Shown piece by piece: positions 15,718 through 24,536 of a stretch of 64,000 bases of DNA. A model generated the notes under the pieces. The model was given only the letters and a program-made list of their open reading frames with translations. It was not told the origin of the DNA and did not search any database. Positions within the stretch are counted from its first letter, which is position 1. Every line of letters starts with the position of its first letter. Source of the stretch: Streptomyces sp. SAI-127 (GTDB lineage Bacteria > Actinomycetota > Actinomycetes > Streptomycetales > Streptomycetaceae); the NCBI RefSeq assembly GCF_029894425.1, contig NZ_JARXYJ010000001.1:7088501-7152500 (forward strand). Reading direction: 5' to 3'. A program made the position numbers and the translations under genes.

Positions 15718-16863
15718 GTGAGCAGCAGAGAAGGCCGCAGGTGGCAGGCCTACGGACGGGGCGTCCTCGTGGCGTTCTGCGTAGTGGCCGCCGCGCTGAA
15801 CGACATGTCGTTCGCAGGGCGCCACCTGGCTGCCGTCATCACCGCGGCGCTGGTGTGCGGAACGGCCCTGCTCGTGCCCCGGCTGCGATGGCCGGTCGCG
15901 CCGCTGCTGGTCACCGTGGCCACGGCGTGGTGGGGATGGCCGTTGCTGCCGCTGCTGGCGGTCGCCCTGTTCGACCTGGCCGTGGATCGCCGGGCGCGGG
16001 TGGCGGTGGGCTGTGCCGTCGCCGCCCTGGGCGCCAACCTGCTCAGCTACCAGGACACCTCCCTGTGGACGGCGCAGTCCTACGCGTCCACGCTGCTCCT
16101 CCCCGTGCTGGCCGTGCTCGTCGGGCTGTGGCGGGGTGGCCGGAGCCGCCTGGTCCAGGCACTGGCGGCCGACGTCGAGCACCTGCGCATCGAGTCGCAG
16201 CTGCGCGAGGAAGCGGCCCGCATCGCGGAACGGTCCCGTATCGCCGCCGAGATGCATGACGTCCTGGCCCACCGTCTGAGCCTGATCGCCCTGCACACCG
16301 GCGTGCTGGCCACCAAGGGCGACATGCTGCCCGCACCGGTCGTCGAACGACTCGGTCTGCTGCGCACGGCCTCCGTCGAAGCCCTCACCGATCTGCGCGA
16401 CGTTCTCGGTGTGCTGCGCGACCCCGACGCCGCGCCGGCCGACGCAGCGCTCACGCCGGTGATGAGGGAGGTGGGGGAACTGGCGGACGAGGCCCGCGCC
16501 GCCGGTCAGCACGTCGAGCTGACCACCGACGGCCTTCCCGAACAGGCTCCCACCACCCACCGCCTGGCCGTGCACCGCGTCGTCCAGGAAGCACTGACCA
16601 ACGCCCGCAAGCACGCCGACGGTGCTCCGGTGACCGTACGCATCGACTACCGGCCGCCCGCCACCCTCGTGGAGGTCACCAACCCTGCCGGCACTCCCCG
16701 CACGGACACCGTCGGCAGTGGCTACGGACTCGTCGGCCTGCGCGAACGCGTCACCACCCTCGGCGGCCACCTGAACGCCGGACCGGCCGGCGCGGGCGCG
16801 TGGCGCGTGGCCGCCCGCATCCCCCACCCCCTCGGCATCGAGCAGAACGGCACCCCCACATGA
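15718..16863 (+). CDS. Two-component sensor histidine kinase (HisKA_3 type)
   Basis: A kinase of about 381 residues with a hydrophobic sensor part (roughly 10-140), the His box AAEMHDVLAHRLSLIALHTG, N box VVQEALTNARKHADG and G box GSGYGLVGLRERV. GTG 15718 is chosen because a -10-like TAGCAT ends 7 bases upstream (leaderless start). The longest frame begins at GTG 15661, but that codon abuts the palindrome and has no usable ribosome site. The stop overlaps the regulator gene (ATGA). Confidence 0.88.
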   Translation: MSSREGRRWQAYGRGVLVAFCVVAAALNDMSFAGRHLAAVITAALVCGTALLVPRLRWPVAPLLVTVATAWWGWPLLPLLAVALFDLAVDRRARVAVGCAVAALGANLLSYQDTSLWTAQSYASTLLLPVLAVLVGLWRGGRSRLVQALAADVEHLRIESQLREEAARIAERSRIAAEMHDVLAHRLSLIALHTGVLATKGDMLPAPVVERLGLLRTASVEALTDLRDVLGVLRDPDAAPADAALTPVMREVGELADEARAAGQHVELTTDGLPEQAPTTHRLAVHRVVQEALTNARKHADGAPVTVRIDYRPPATLVEVTNPAGTPRTDTVGSGYGLVGLRERVTTLGGHLNAGPAGAGAWRVAARIPHPLGIEQNGTPT

Positions 16864-17510
16864 TCCGTGCCCTGATCGTCGACGATGACGCCCTGGTCCG
16901 CCTCGGCCTCACCGACCTCCTCGAAGGCGACCCCGGCATCGAGGTCGTGGCCCAGGCCGCCGACGGACTGCAGGCCGTCGAGCAGGCCGCAGCACACCGC
17001 ATCGACGTCGCCCTCGTCGACGTACGGATGCCCCGCATGGACGGCATCACCGCCACGGCCCGGCTGCGGGCCCTCCCGCACCCCCCGAAGGTGATCACCC
17101 TGACCACCTTCGACCTCGACGAATACGTCTACGACGCCCTCGCCGCCGGAGCCGACGGGTTCCTCCTCAAGGACACCGACCCCGCCGAGATACTGCGTGC
17201 CGTCCACCTGGTGGCCGCCGGGTCGGCCATGCTCCACCCCACCGCGGCCCGCCGCCTCATCGACCGCTACCACGCCATCAACCAGCCCCAAGTCACCGCG
17301 GCCCAGGCACGGTTGGAGCGGCTCACGCCCCGCGAACGGGACGTACTCGCCCTGCTCGCCCAGGGCGACACCAACGCCGACATCGCCGCTCGTCTCGCCA
17401 TGCGCGAGAGCACCGTCAAGGCTCACGTGAGCCGCATCCTGACCGCGCTGGAGGTCACCAACCGCGTCCAGGCCGCCCTCGTGGCCCGCGACGCCGGCCT
17501 CACCGCCTGA
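16860..17510 (+). CDS. NarL/LuxR-type response regulator
   Basis: A 216-residue regulator: receiver domain with the acidic Asp8-Asp10 run, phosphorylated Asp54 in LVDVRMPRMDGI and Lys in LLKDTDPAE, then a LuxR helix-turn-helix (LTPRERDVLALLAQGDTNAD, then IAARLAMRESTVKAHVSRIL). ATG 16860 overlaps the kinase stop. It probably binds the 15643-15660 palindrome and so controls its own operon and the divergent methyltransferase/DedA pair; this is inferred from position. Confidence 0.92.
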   Translation: MIRALIVDDDALVRLGLTDLLEGDPGIEVVAQAADGLQAVEQAAAHRIDVALVDVRMPRMDGITATARLRALPHPPKVITLTTFDLDEYVYDALAAGADGFLLKDTDPAEILRAVHLVAAGSAMLHPTAARRLIDRYHAINQPQVTAAQARLERLTPRERDVLALLAQGDTNADIAARLAMRESTVKAHVSRILTALEVTNRVQAALVARDAGLTA

Positions 17511-17531
17511 CCGGAACGGCATGCGGGCCGG

Positions 17532-18440
17532 TCACCGGAGCCGTGCCGCGCCCAGCTCGTCGGTGTACCGGGCGAGGACGTCCTCGGCCGTGGGGACGGG
17601 GCCGAACAGCTGGTCCTGGCGGCGGGTGTCGGCGACGTAGCGGCCCGTGTCGAACCAGCCGAACATCGCGGCCATGTCCTTGACAAGGGGCAGGAAGCGG
17701 CCGGCGACGGTCCCTGCGGCGCGGGCGACAGCAGAAGGAACGGCCCACACCTTGATCTTCTTTCCGGCCCGGCTGCCCATCAGGTCGGCCATCTCGCGCA
17801 TGCTGACCGGACGGTCCCAGCCGATGTCGACGCGCTCACCGTTGGCGGCCTCGGCGTCGACGGCGGCCGCCAGGTACGCCGCGAGATCGGAGGTGTGGAC
17901 GAAGGTCAGCGGGACGCCGGCCTTGCCGATCCACGTCAGGCGGCCCTTGTCGAGCGGGTCGCCCGCCATGGTCGCGATCTGGTCGAGGAACGCCCCTGGG
18001 CGCAGGGCGACGAACGGGACGCCGAGCTGCTCGAGCTTGTCCTCGGCGATCTTCTTGTGCCAGAAGTGCGGGACCTGGGGCGTCTGGTCGCTGGTGAGGA
18101 TGCTGGTCAGGACGAACCGCCGGATGCCGGAGCGGTGGGCGGCCTCGGCGAGGTTGGCGTTGCCGACGGTGTCGATGTCGTACGCGTTCCGGCCGCCGCG
18201 GGTGTAGCCGGCGGCGGTGGTGATGACGGCATCGGCGCCGTTCATCGCGGCGACGAGCGAGTCGAGGTCGAGCATGTCGCCGCGGGCGATCTCGACACCC
18301 CGCTTTTCGAGCCTGCTCGCGTCGGTGGTCGGCCGGACCAGGGCGCGGACGTTCTTGCCGCGCCCCAGCAGTTCGTCGACGACCTTGCCGCCGAGGGAGC
18401 CGGTCGCGCCGACGACGAGGACGGGGAGGGTGGTGGTCAT
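17532..18440 (-). CDS. NAD(P)-binding NmrA/SDR-like protein
   Basis: A 302-residue atypical short-chain dehydrogenase (NmrA/YbjT type). The N-terminal Rossmann motif is VLVVGATGSLGGKVVDELL, followed by RALVRPTTDASRLEKRGVE and a second-strand acidic region (ARGDMLDLDSL). The substrate half is less conserved, and some members of this family sense redox cofactors rather than catalyse. ATG 18440 begins just before the Rossmann strand; an ATG six codons earlier is possible. It follows a MarR/OYE/quinone reductase group on the same strand, after a hairpin, so a redox-stress role is plausible. Confidence 0.8.
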   Translation of the reverse strand: MTTTLPVLVVGATGSLGGKVVDELLGRGKNVRALVRPTTDASRLEKRGVEIARGDMLDLDSLVAAMNGADAVITTAAGYTRGGRNAYDIDTVGNANLAEAAHRSGIRRFVLTSILTSDQTPQVPHFWHKKIAEDKLEQLGVPFVALRPGAFLDQIATMAGDPLDKGRLTWIGKAGVPLTFVHTSDLAAYLAAAVDAEAANGERVDIGWDRPVSMREMADLMGSRAGKKIKVWAVPSAVARAAGTVAGRFLPLVKDMAAMFGWFDTGRYVADTRRQDQLFGPVPTAEDVLARYTDELGAARLR

Positions 18441-18591
18441 GGGGGTCTCACTTTCCATCAGGTCAGTGGTGGGGGGATGGGGTGCGCGGGGCAGGGGTGA
18501 CCGCGGAACGTGGGCGATGCGGTCGTCATCGAGGTGCGGCCGGTCGGCCGGCGGCGGGGGAGGGTGGTGGGGGCCCGCGGGGGCGCTGCCC

Positions 18592-18617
18592 TGCCCCGCC
18601 GTCCTTCCGACGGGGCA
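18592..18617 (-). terminator. GC hairpin between the marR-type gene and the NmrA-like gene
   Basis: TGCCCCGCCG-TCCTTC-CGACGGGGCA: 10-bp arms with one mismatch and a 6-base loop, in the 283-bp gap after the MarR stop (18724). It probably ends the quinone reductase/OYE/MarR transcript. The gap holds no gene. Confidence 0.5.
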
Positions 18618-18723
18618 TCCGCCGGGGCACCGGCCGCTCAGCTCACCGGGCTTCTTCAGACAGCCGGGGCGCGTGGCTCCGTTCGGCACGGGCCTTCGTG
18701 AACTGCAGCGTTGTCCTGGGGAG

Positions 18724-19203
18724 TTACTCGGACTCTTCCCGCGGAAGAGCGCTGCTGTTGATCGCGTCGGCGATCGCGTAGGCGGTGCGGACGAACGACT
18801 CCGCCTGCTGCGCCGACAGGTTCAGCGCGGAGGTCTCCTCCAGGGCCTGCCACATCGCCGCGATGGGCTCGCGCAGGGCTCGGCCCTTGTCGGTGAGATG
18901 GACGACCATGACGCGCCGATCGTGTGCGGCCGGCTCGCGGACGAGCAGTCCGGCGTCCTGCATGCGGCGCAGGGACTTGGAGACGGTGGAGTGGTCCAGG
19001 CCGACGCTCTCGAGCAGCTCGGATTGGGTCTGGCCGTCCCGGTCGAGGAGCTGCATCAGCAGCAGTTCCTGTCCGGGATGCAGGTTCATCGCACGGAGCA
19101 TGGCGGCGGCGCGGGCGCGGTGGGCGCGGGCGAGCTGGAAGATCGCGTAGCTCATCGGCCCCTCGCTGGCCGTGGAGGGCGTGCGGTGTGTGGAGGCGGA
19201 CAT
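18724..19203 (-). CDS. MarR family transcriptional regulator
   Basis: A 159-residue winged-helix regulator: the dimer helix, the recognition region (QSELLESVGLDHSTVSKSLR, then MQDAGLLVREPAAHDRRV) and the wing followed by LTDKGRAL are typical of MarR. It lies 7 bp downstream of the OYE gene and is co-transcribed with it and the quinone reductase. MarR proteins of this arrangement repress their own operon and are released by electrophiles or phenolics; the nested dyad at 21298-21329 upstream of the operon is the natural operator. Confidence 0.9.
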   Translation of the reverse strand: MSASTHRTPSTASEGPMSYAIFQLARAHRARAAAMLRAMNLHPGQELLLMQLLDRDGQTQSELLESVGLDHSTVSKSLRRMQDAGLLVREPAAHDRRVMVVHLTDKGRALREPIAAMWQALEETSALNLSAQQAESFVRTAYAIADAINSSALPREESE

Positions 19204-19210
19204 CGATTCC

Positions 19211-20272
19211 TCAGACGGTGTGGGTGGGGTAGTCGGTGTAGCCGGCCACTCCGCCGCCGTAGAAGGTCGCCGGGTCGGGGGTGTTCAGCGGCGCGTCAGA
19301 GCGTAGCCGCTCGACCAGGTCCGGGTTGGCGAGCGCGAGGGCGCCGACGGAGACGAGGTCGGCCGTGCCGTGGTCGATGTCCTTCGCGCGGGTGGGCAGG
19401 TCGGTGCCGGCCCGGTTGAGGATCAGCGTGGTCGGCCACAGCGACCGCAGGGTGCCCAGCAGCTCGTCGTCGCCCGAGTGCATCACGTGGAGGTAGGCGA
19501 GGCCGAGCGGGCTGAGCGCACGCAGGAGCGCCGGATACAGCTCGGCGGTGTCGGACTCGGCGATGTCGTTGTAGGGGTTGCCGGGGGAGACGCGCAGGCC
19601 GGTGCGGTCCGCGCCGATCTCCTCGGCCACGGCGGTGGCGACCTCGACGGCGAAGCGGATGCGGTTGTCGATGGAGCCGCCGTACTGGTCGGTGCGCTGG
19701 TTGGTGTTGTCGGCGAGGAACTGGTGCACGAGGTAGCCGTTGGCGCCGTGGATCTCGACGCCGTCGGCGCCTGCCGCGACGGCGGCCGCTGCGGCGCGGC
19801 GGAAGTCGTCGACGGTCGCCACGACCTCCTGCGTCGACAGCGCACGGGGCGTCGGCATCTCCTGGGGCCCGGACGCGGTGAACATCGCGCCCTGCGGCTG
19901 GACCGCCGAAGGGGCGACCGGCTGACGCCCGTGAGGGGTGTTGTCTGGGTGGGAGATGCGTCCGGTGTGCATCAGCTGGATGACGATCCGTCCGTCGGCC
20001 GCGTGCACGGCGTCGGTGACCTTGCGCCACCCGGCGATCTGGTCGTCATTGTGGATGCCGGGCGTGAGGAGGTAGCCCTGGCCGTCCGCGTTGGGCTGGG
20101 TGCCCTCGGTGATGATGAGCGCGTGCGAGGCCCGCTGGGCGTAGTACTCGGCGTTCAGCTCGGTGGGGACGCCTTCGGGTGTGGAGCGGTCACGGGTCAT
20201 GGGGGCCATGACCAGGCGGTGCGGGAGGTTGATGTCGCCGACGGTGGTCGGTGTCCACAGGGCGTTCAGCAT
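19211..20272 (-). CDS. Old yellow enzyme family NADH:flavin oxidoreductase
   Basis: A 353-residue FMN-dependent ene-reductase of the OYE/NemA type. Visible family features are NLPHRLVMAPMTRDRS near the N-terminus, QLMHTGRISH, the substrate-binding HGANGYLVHQFL, and DQYGGSIDNRIRF. OYEs reduce activated C=C bonds of enones and nitro compounds using NAD(P)H and are soluble. It sits between the quinone reductase and MarR genes in one operon, consistent with removal of reactive electrophiles. Confidence 0.92.
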   Translation of the reverse strand: MLNALWTPTTVGDINLPHRLVMAPMTRDRSTPEGVPTELNAEYYAQRASHALIITEGTQPNADGQGYLLTPGIHNDDQIAGWRKVTDAVHAADGRIVIQLMHTGRISHPDNTPHGRQPVAPSAVQPQGAMFTASGPQEMPTPRALSTQEVVATVDDFRRAAAAAVAAGADGVEIHGANGYLVHQFLADNTNQRTDQYGGSIDNRIRFAVEVATAVAEEIGADRTGLRVSPGNPYNDIAESDTAELYPALLRALSPLGLAYLHVMHSGDDELLGTLRSLWPTTLILNRAGTDLPTRAKDIDHGTADLVSVGALALANPDLVERLRSDAPLNTPDPATFYGGGVAGYTDYPTHTV

Positions 20273-20335
20273 GAGTGGTCCTTCGGTGCGGTGCTGAGCA
20301 GAACAAGGCAGAACAAGAGGGAAAGGCGGGCGTGA

Positions 20336-21241
20336 TCAGTCGAGGGTGAGGACGAGCTTGCCCCGGCCATGCCCGGCGTCGCTGACCTGCTGGGCCGTGG
20401 CGGCCTGGGTGAGCGGGTAGACGGTGACGGTGGTGACGAGCTTGCCGGTCGCGGCGTCCTGCGCCAGGGCGGCCAGGCGGGCGGCCGAGCGTTGCCGGCC
20501 ACCGCTGGAGAAGGTGATGCCGAGCTGGTGCGCACGGAAGTCGGCGATGGTGACGATGCGCTCGGTGCCGCCGCGCAGGGCGATGGAGTCCTCCAGGGCG
20601 CCCTTCCCGGCCAGGTCGAACACCGCGTCCACGCCGTCGGGGGCGAGCGCCCGGACCCGCTCGACCAGACCCTCGCCGTAGAGGGTCGCGGTGGCGCCGA
20701 GCGAGGTGAGGTAGTCCTGGTTCGCGGGGCCGGCGGTGGCTATGACACGCGCTCCGCGGGCCGTGGCGAGCTGGACCGCCAGGGTGCCGACCGCTCCGGC
20801 CGCGCCGTGCATCAGTACGGTCTCCCCGGCGGCGACGCCCAGCAGGTCCAGGACCCGCTCGGCCGTCTCGCTCGCCACCGGCAGCGCGACCGCGTGCTGC
20901 CAGTCGAGGCCGGCGGGCTTGAGGGCCACGGTGGTGGCCAGCGCGTACTGGGCGTACGAGCCGGTGTCCGACCAGCCCAGCACCTCATCGCCCACCTTCA
21001 CGTCCTGCACGCCCTCACCCAGGGCGTCCACCACGCCGGCGATCTCGGCACCGGGGACGGCGGGGAGCGGCGTGGGGAACGCGGCCTCCATCGCCCCGGA
21101 GCGGATCTTGCCGTCCAGCGCGTTCAGCCCGGCCGCCTTGACGCGGACGCGGATCTGCCCGGGGCCGGGCTGCGGGACCTCGATGTCCGCCTCGTGCAGC
21201 ACGTCGGTGCCTCCGAAACGGTCGAACAGGATGGCTTTCAT
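20336..21241 (-). CDS. Zinc-independent alcohol dehydrogenase/quinone oxidoreductase (MDR family)
   Basis: A 301-residue medium-chain reductase of the quinone-oxidoreductase class. There is a GroES-like N-terminal half (VKAAGLNALDGKIRSG, then VGDEVLGWSDTGSYAQYA) and a Rossmann half with the NADPH motif HGAAGAVGTLAVQLA. No zinc-binding cysteine set is present. ATG 21241 has GAGGAG upstream. It is the first gene of the quinone reductase/OYE/MarR operon, directly behind a palindromic operator candidate, and probably reduces quinones or enones. Confidence 0.88.
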   Translation of the reverse strand: MKAILFDRFGGTDVLHEADIEVPQPGPGQIRVRVKAAGLNALDGKIRSGAMEAAFPTPLPAVPGAEIAGVVDALGEGVQDVKVGDEVLGWSDTGSYAQYALATTVALKPAGLDWQHAVALPVASETAERVLDLLGVAAGETVLMHGAAGAVGTLAVQLATARGARVIATAGPANQDYLTSLGATATLYGEGLVERVRALAPDGVDAVFDLAGKGALEDSIALRGGTERIVTIADFRAHQLGITFSSGGRQRSAARLAALAQDAATGKLVTTVTVYPLTQAATAQQVSDAGHGRGKLVLTLD

Positions 21242-21297
21242 GACGACTCCTCTCGTGTCGCCACCCATTTAGGTGGCTGGACACATAATCAAGGTAA

Positions 21298-21329
21298 CAG
21301 CAAACATGTGGCTAGCCAACTATTTGCTG
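21298..21329. promoter_or_regulatory. Nested palindromic operator candidate for the MarR operon
   Basis: A 10-bp perfect palindrome TGGCTAGCCA (21309-21318) is framed by a second pair of perfect 7-bp arms, CAGCAAA (21298-21304) and TTTGCTG (21323-21329), all on one centre. A related half (GGTGGCTGG) lies nearer the gene at about 21272-21280. This AT-rich patch is the promoter region of the quinone reductase gene (start 21241) and is the best candidate for MarR binding. Confidence 0.6.
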
Positions 21330-21404
21330 TAATGGTTACGGAGAGAGGTGGTCGGGGATGGTCCGGGCCGGGGGGACGTGGCGGCGAGCCAACCCGGCCG
21401 GGGC

Positions 21405-21587
21405 TCATCGGATGTGCTTCGCCGGGTGTGCGCCCAGCCCGGGCAGCCAGCCCGTATGACGAAGTGGCCGACACAGGTGGTCAGGGAGCGCGCCCACAGC
21501 GATGAGCGGTGTGGCCAGGCGGCGCGGTTGCGGGAGGCGGTCCATCGCCACCGTCGCGCCCACGATCATGCGGATCGCGACTCCCAC
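21405..21587 (-). other. Possible small ORF or gene remnant downstream of the APC permease
   Basis: The 396-bp gap 21330-21725 has no clear gene. In it the minus strand keeps one open frame whose codons are strongly GC3-biased (residues such as LRATFDIIGSVGVAIRMIVG, upstream of the ATG as well, back to a TAA near 21660). The last ~20 residues lose the bias. It resembles no family I know. A short hydrophobic peptide or the decayed end of a larger gene are both possible. Confidence 0.2.
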
Positions 21588-21725
21588 GCTGCCGATGATG
21601 TCGAACGTGGCGCGCAGGGTGTCGAGGACGGCAACGCGCAGCGCGAGCCGGTTGCGGCCGTCCGCCGGTTACCGTCCCCGCAGCAGGGCCGCCCCGAGCC
21701 GCGCCGCGGGGCCGTGGAGGAGAAC

Positions 21726-23264
21726 TCAGGGGCGGGCGGCCGCCTCGGACTCCGCCCTGCGCGTCGGTGCGCCCAGTGCCCAGAACAGGACGCCGAGGAG
21801 CATGAACCCGAGCAGGGGGAGAGCCTCCGTGAGGAGGTACTTGACGCGTTCGTGGTGGCTCCAGCCGTCCGGCGCGTAGTCCGGGCCGAACCACCCGTCG
21901 CCGGCGCCCGGGGCGACCAACTGCACGCAGGCGAACAGGACGAGCACGGTCAGGACGATGCTGATGGCGAGGGGAGCGGGTGCCCTGTAGGGGCGCGGGA
22001 CGTCCGGGGCCTTGCGGCGCAGTACCGCGAGCGCCGGGAAGATGCCCAGGTAGCTGACCAGGGTGGTGGAGACGGCCAGGCCAAGGACGGCGCCGAAGAG
22101 CTTCGCCGCGCTGCCGTTCGTGAGTTCGTGGGCCAGGACCAGGACGGCCGTGGAGACCAGCCCGCTGAGGACGTTGACGCGGACCGGGGTGCCGAAGCGG
22201 CTGGAGATGACGCCGAGGAAGCGCGGGGCCGCGCCGTCGTAGCCGGAGACGGCGAGGGCACGGTCGGAGCCCATCACCCAGGTCACGCCCGAGGACAGCA
22301 CGGTGAGGATGAACAGGACCGCGGCCAGGTCCCCGAGCAGGCTCCCGGCGCCGCTGAGCGTGGCGGTGCCGTCGCCGGCGACATGGCCGCCGTAGACCGT
22401 GAAGACCTGGCGGATCGCGTCGATGAACCCGCCGAGGCCGGTTATGGCCTTGACGGGCAGCACGAGCAGGATGCCGAGGATCGGCAGGGCGTAGAGGAGT
22501 ACGGAGAGGGCGGCGCTGCGGAAGACGGCGTACGGCACGTCCTTCTGGGCGTCGGTCATCTCGTCGCCCGCGGTGCTGGGCAGTTCGAAGCCGACGTAGT
22601 TGAACATCAGGACGGGCACCAGGCCGACGAAGCCCGCGTACGTCGGGGAGAAGTCGCCGAGGCCGAATCCGTGCAGGCCGTGCTGGACGCCGTAGACGAC
22701 GACCGTGGCGGTGAACAGGCCGAGCAGGAGGAAGCGGCTCCACGCGCCGACGGTGGGGATCCACTTGCCGACGTCGAAGGAGAGGATCGCGGCGAGGACG
22801 CCGATCCAGACGAAGGCGAGGGTGAAGACGTAGAAGGCCGGGGTGCTCAGGTCCTTGCCGCCGTTGAAGAAGGTCGTGTACGCGGTGACCGCGGAGACGG
22901 AGAGGGTGCCGCCGAGCCAGACCGGATTGGTGATCCAGTAGAGGAAGTTGTTGACCGCGCCGGCCAGGCGGCCGAAGGCGCGGCTGGTCCAGATGTAGGG
23001 GCCGCCCTCGTCGGGGAACGCGGCGCCGAGTTCGGCGGTCAGCAGGGCCGAGGGGACGAAGAACACGGCGGCCAGCACGAGGAGCCAGGTGAACGCCTCC
23101 GCACCGGAGGAGGCCACCGTGCCGATCGTGTCCACGCCCACGATGGTGCACAGCAGGAAGAACAGGATGTCGAAGCGGCCGAAGTGCTTGCGCAGCTTCT
23201 GGCGTTCCGACCGGGCTGCCGGCGGCGCGTCCGCAGGCTCTGAGGTTATGGGGCCAGCGGTCAC
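21726..23264 (-). CDS. APC superfamily amino acid permease
   Basis: A 512-residue transporter with about 12 membrane spans and the APC signature near the N-terminus (FLLCTIVGVDTIGTVASSGA, then LGAAFPDEGGPYIW). The relatives are glutamate/GABA-type and polyamine-type permeases, so an amino acid or amine substrate is likely but not fixed. GTG 23264 is chosen for the strong site GGCAGGAG; the longer frame to 23333 has no such site. The hydrophilic start and charged C-terminal tail are cytoplasmic. The next gene upstream on this strand, 111 bp away, is a hypothetical. Confidence 0.88.
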   Translation of the reverse strand: MTAGPITSEPADAPPAARSERQKLRKHFGRFDILFFLLCTIVGVDTIGTVASSGAEAFTWLLVLAAVFFVPSALLTAELGAAFPDEGGPYIWTSRAFGRLAGAVNNFLYWITNPVWLGGTLSVSAVTAYTTFFNGGKDLSTPAFYVFTLAFVWIGVLAAILSFDVGKWIPTVGAWSRFLLLGLFTATVVVYGVQHGLHGFGLGDFSPTYAGFVGLVPVLMFNYVGFELPSTAGDEMTDAQKDVPYAVFRSAALSVLLYALPILGILLVLPVKAITGLGGFIDAIRQVFTVYGGHVAGDGTATLSGAGSLLGDLAAVLFILTVLSSGVTWVMGSDRALAVSGYDGAAPRFLGVISSRFGTPVRVNVLSGLVSTAVLVLAHELTNGSAAKLFGAVLGLAVSTTLVSYLGIFPALAVLRRKAPDVPRPYRAPAPLAISIVLTVLVLFACVQLVAPGAGDGWFGPDYAPDGWSHHERVKYLLTEALPLLGFMLLGVLFWALGAPTRRAESEAAARP

Positions 23265-23375
23265 CAGGGGCTCCTGCCGATGGGCGGTACAGGCGGAATT
23301 CGGCCAATGATCGACGCCGCCGCACATGCTCACAAGCGTTCATTGGGAACTCTTGACCGGGTATTGCCGAACGCT

Positions 23376-23921
23376 CTAGGAGTTCCGGAGTTCCGCGCGC
23401 AGGGAGTCGCGCAGCCGGCGGAGGTCGTCCGCGGGGCGGCCCAGGCCGTTGAGGCGCAGCCGGGCCGCCTCGGTGCGGTCGACGGGGCGGGTGGTGAAGG
23501 CCAGGTTCATCGAGGCGCGCAGCATCCACAGGTCGTAGGCGAGCAGGCGGCCCGCGCGGGCCTGCGCGGCCACCAGGTCCGGGTCGGTCGTCCCCAGGTC
23601 CTGAAGCCGGGTGCGCAGCCGGTGCAGGGTGATGCTCTGCTGCCCGCAGTCCCGTGCCGTGCCGCGCGACGGCGGACCGGGTTCCCCGCACGCGGCCACG
23701 GCCTCGTCGGCCGGCGTCTGCGCGGCCACCGCCTCGTCCAGAACCGCGACGAGCGCCCGCAACTGCTCCGGCCGCGACGGGCGGGCGGGGGCCGGGCGGC
23801 GGCGGGGGCGCAGAAGCGGTCGTACGGCACCGAGCAGTTGCACGGCAGCGAGCCACCGCCGGGCCCCGAGCGGCCGTTCCGCTCGGGGCGCGGGCGCGTC
23901 CGGAGCTGTGCCTGTGCGCAT
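23376..23921 (-). CDS. Conserved hypothetical protein, helical
   Basis: A 181-residue protein that I do not recognise. The first ~50 residues are basic and proline/arginine-rich with one short hydrophobic segment (WLAAVQLLGAVRPLL). The remainder is alanine/arginine/leucine-rich and predicted helical (AQARAGRLLAYDLWMLRASM, later a DDLRRLRDSLRAEL end). There is one conserved-looking Cys pair (AACGEPG and ARDCGQQ). GC3 bias is correct for a real gene and GAGGGG precedes the start. It ends 111 bp before the APC gene and could be co-transcribed with it. Confidence 0.55.
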   Translation of the reverse strand: MRTGTAPDAPAPRAERPLGARRWLAAVQLLGAVRPLLRPRRRPAPARPSRPEQLRALVAVLDEAVAAQTPADEAVAACGEPGPPSRGTARDCGQQSITLHRLRTRLQDLGTTDPDLVAAQARAGRLLAYDLWMLRASMNLAFTTRPVDRTEAARLRLNGLGRPADDLRRLRDSLRAELRNS

Positions 23922-23931
23922 AACCCCTCCT

Positions 23932-23967
23932 GGCGTCCGTGGCGTCCGTGGCGTCCGTGGCGTCCGT
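23932..23967. repeat. 9-bp tandem repeat, four copies
   Basis: GGCGTCCGT is repeated four times head to tail, followed by a partial fifth copy. It lies directly upstream of the hypothetical gene at 23376-23921, in the 390-bp gap 23922-24311, which otherwise shows no gene. Confidence 0.8.
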
Positions 23968-24311
23968 GGCGGCCCCGCGACCGCGATGCTCCGGGCCCGG
24001 TCGGTGGGGCCTGTGCCACCGCGGAACGGGCCCCGTCGGCAGGTCCTCGCGGCCGTGGGGAGCCGGGCTCCGCCCGTCGCGTTCCTCCAGTGTGCGCCTC
24101 GTGCGCTGCCGGGTGTTCCCGTGCGTCCCGTCCGGCAAGGCTTGATCGGGCGTTCTCAGGGGTAGTTGTCCTCCCCCGGGAGTAGCGGAAGGCGGTGCGG
24201 TCGTCCCGGGGAGGCAGGGCAGGTGCCTCCGTGGGCACGATGTGCGGGCGGGTCTCGAGGACGAGGCTGGTCCGTGTCTGGGAACAGGAAATCAGGCCCG
24301 AGGAGGGCGCC

Positions 24312-24422
24312 ATGAACCGCCAGATCCGCGTTCGCGTCAGCCGTCGGCCCTCGTCCTCCCGTGACACCCGGCAGCCCGAGATCGACCGCAGGACACCGTC
24401 GGGACGGCTGCTGCCGTACTGA
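24312..24422 (+). CDS. Small basic peptide ORF
   Basis: A 36-residue frame, ATG 24312 to TGA 24422, with a very good ribosome site (GAGGAGGG, 5-6 bases upstream). The peptide is highly basic (MNRQIRVRVSRRPSS at the start, ending TPSGRLLPY) with about ten arginines and no cysteine. I recognise no family. Strong initiation signal and correct codon bias argue for translation; the short length argues for caution. It converges on the STAS-ANTAR gene. Confidence 0.4.
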   Translation: MNRQIRVRVSRRPSSSRDTRQPEIDRRTPSGRLLPY

Positions 24423-24536
24423 CGCCGGTCCGGGCAATCGCGCGTACCTGGACAGCGCCGGCCGTCTCGCCGTCGTACGACCTGATCGGCGACCCGTCCG
24501 CACCGACCGCCGGCTCGACGACCCGCCCCCCTGCAC

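Noticed and set aside
21348..23243. 631-residue plus-strand frame opposite the APC permease
   Set aside because: Repetitive charged composition (D, E, G, Q) with no domain; the minus strand carries a full APC permease.
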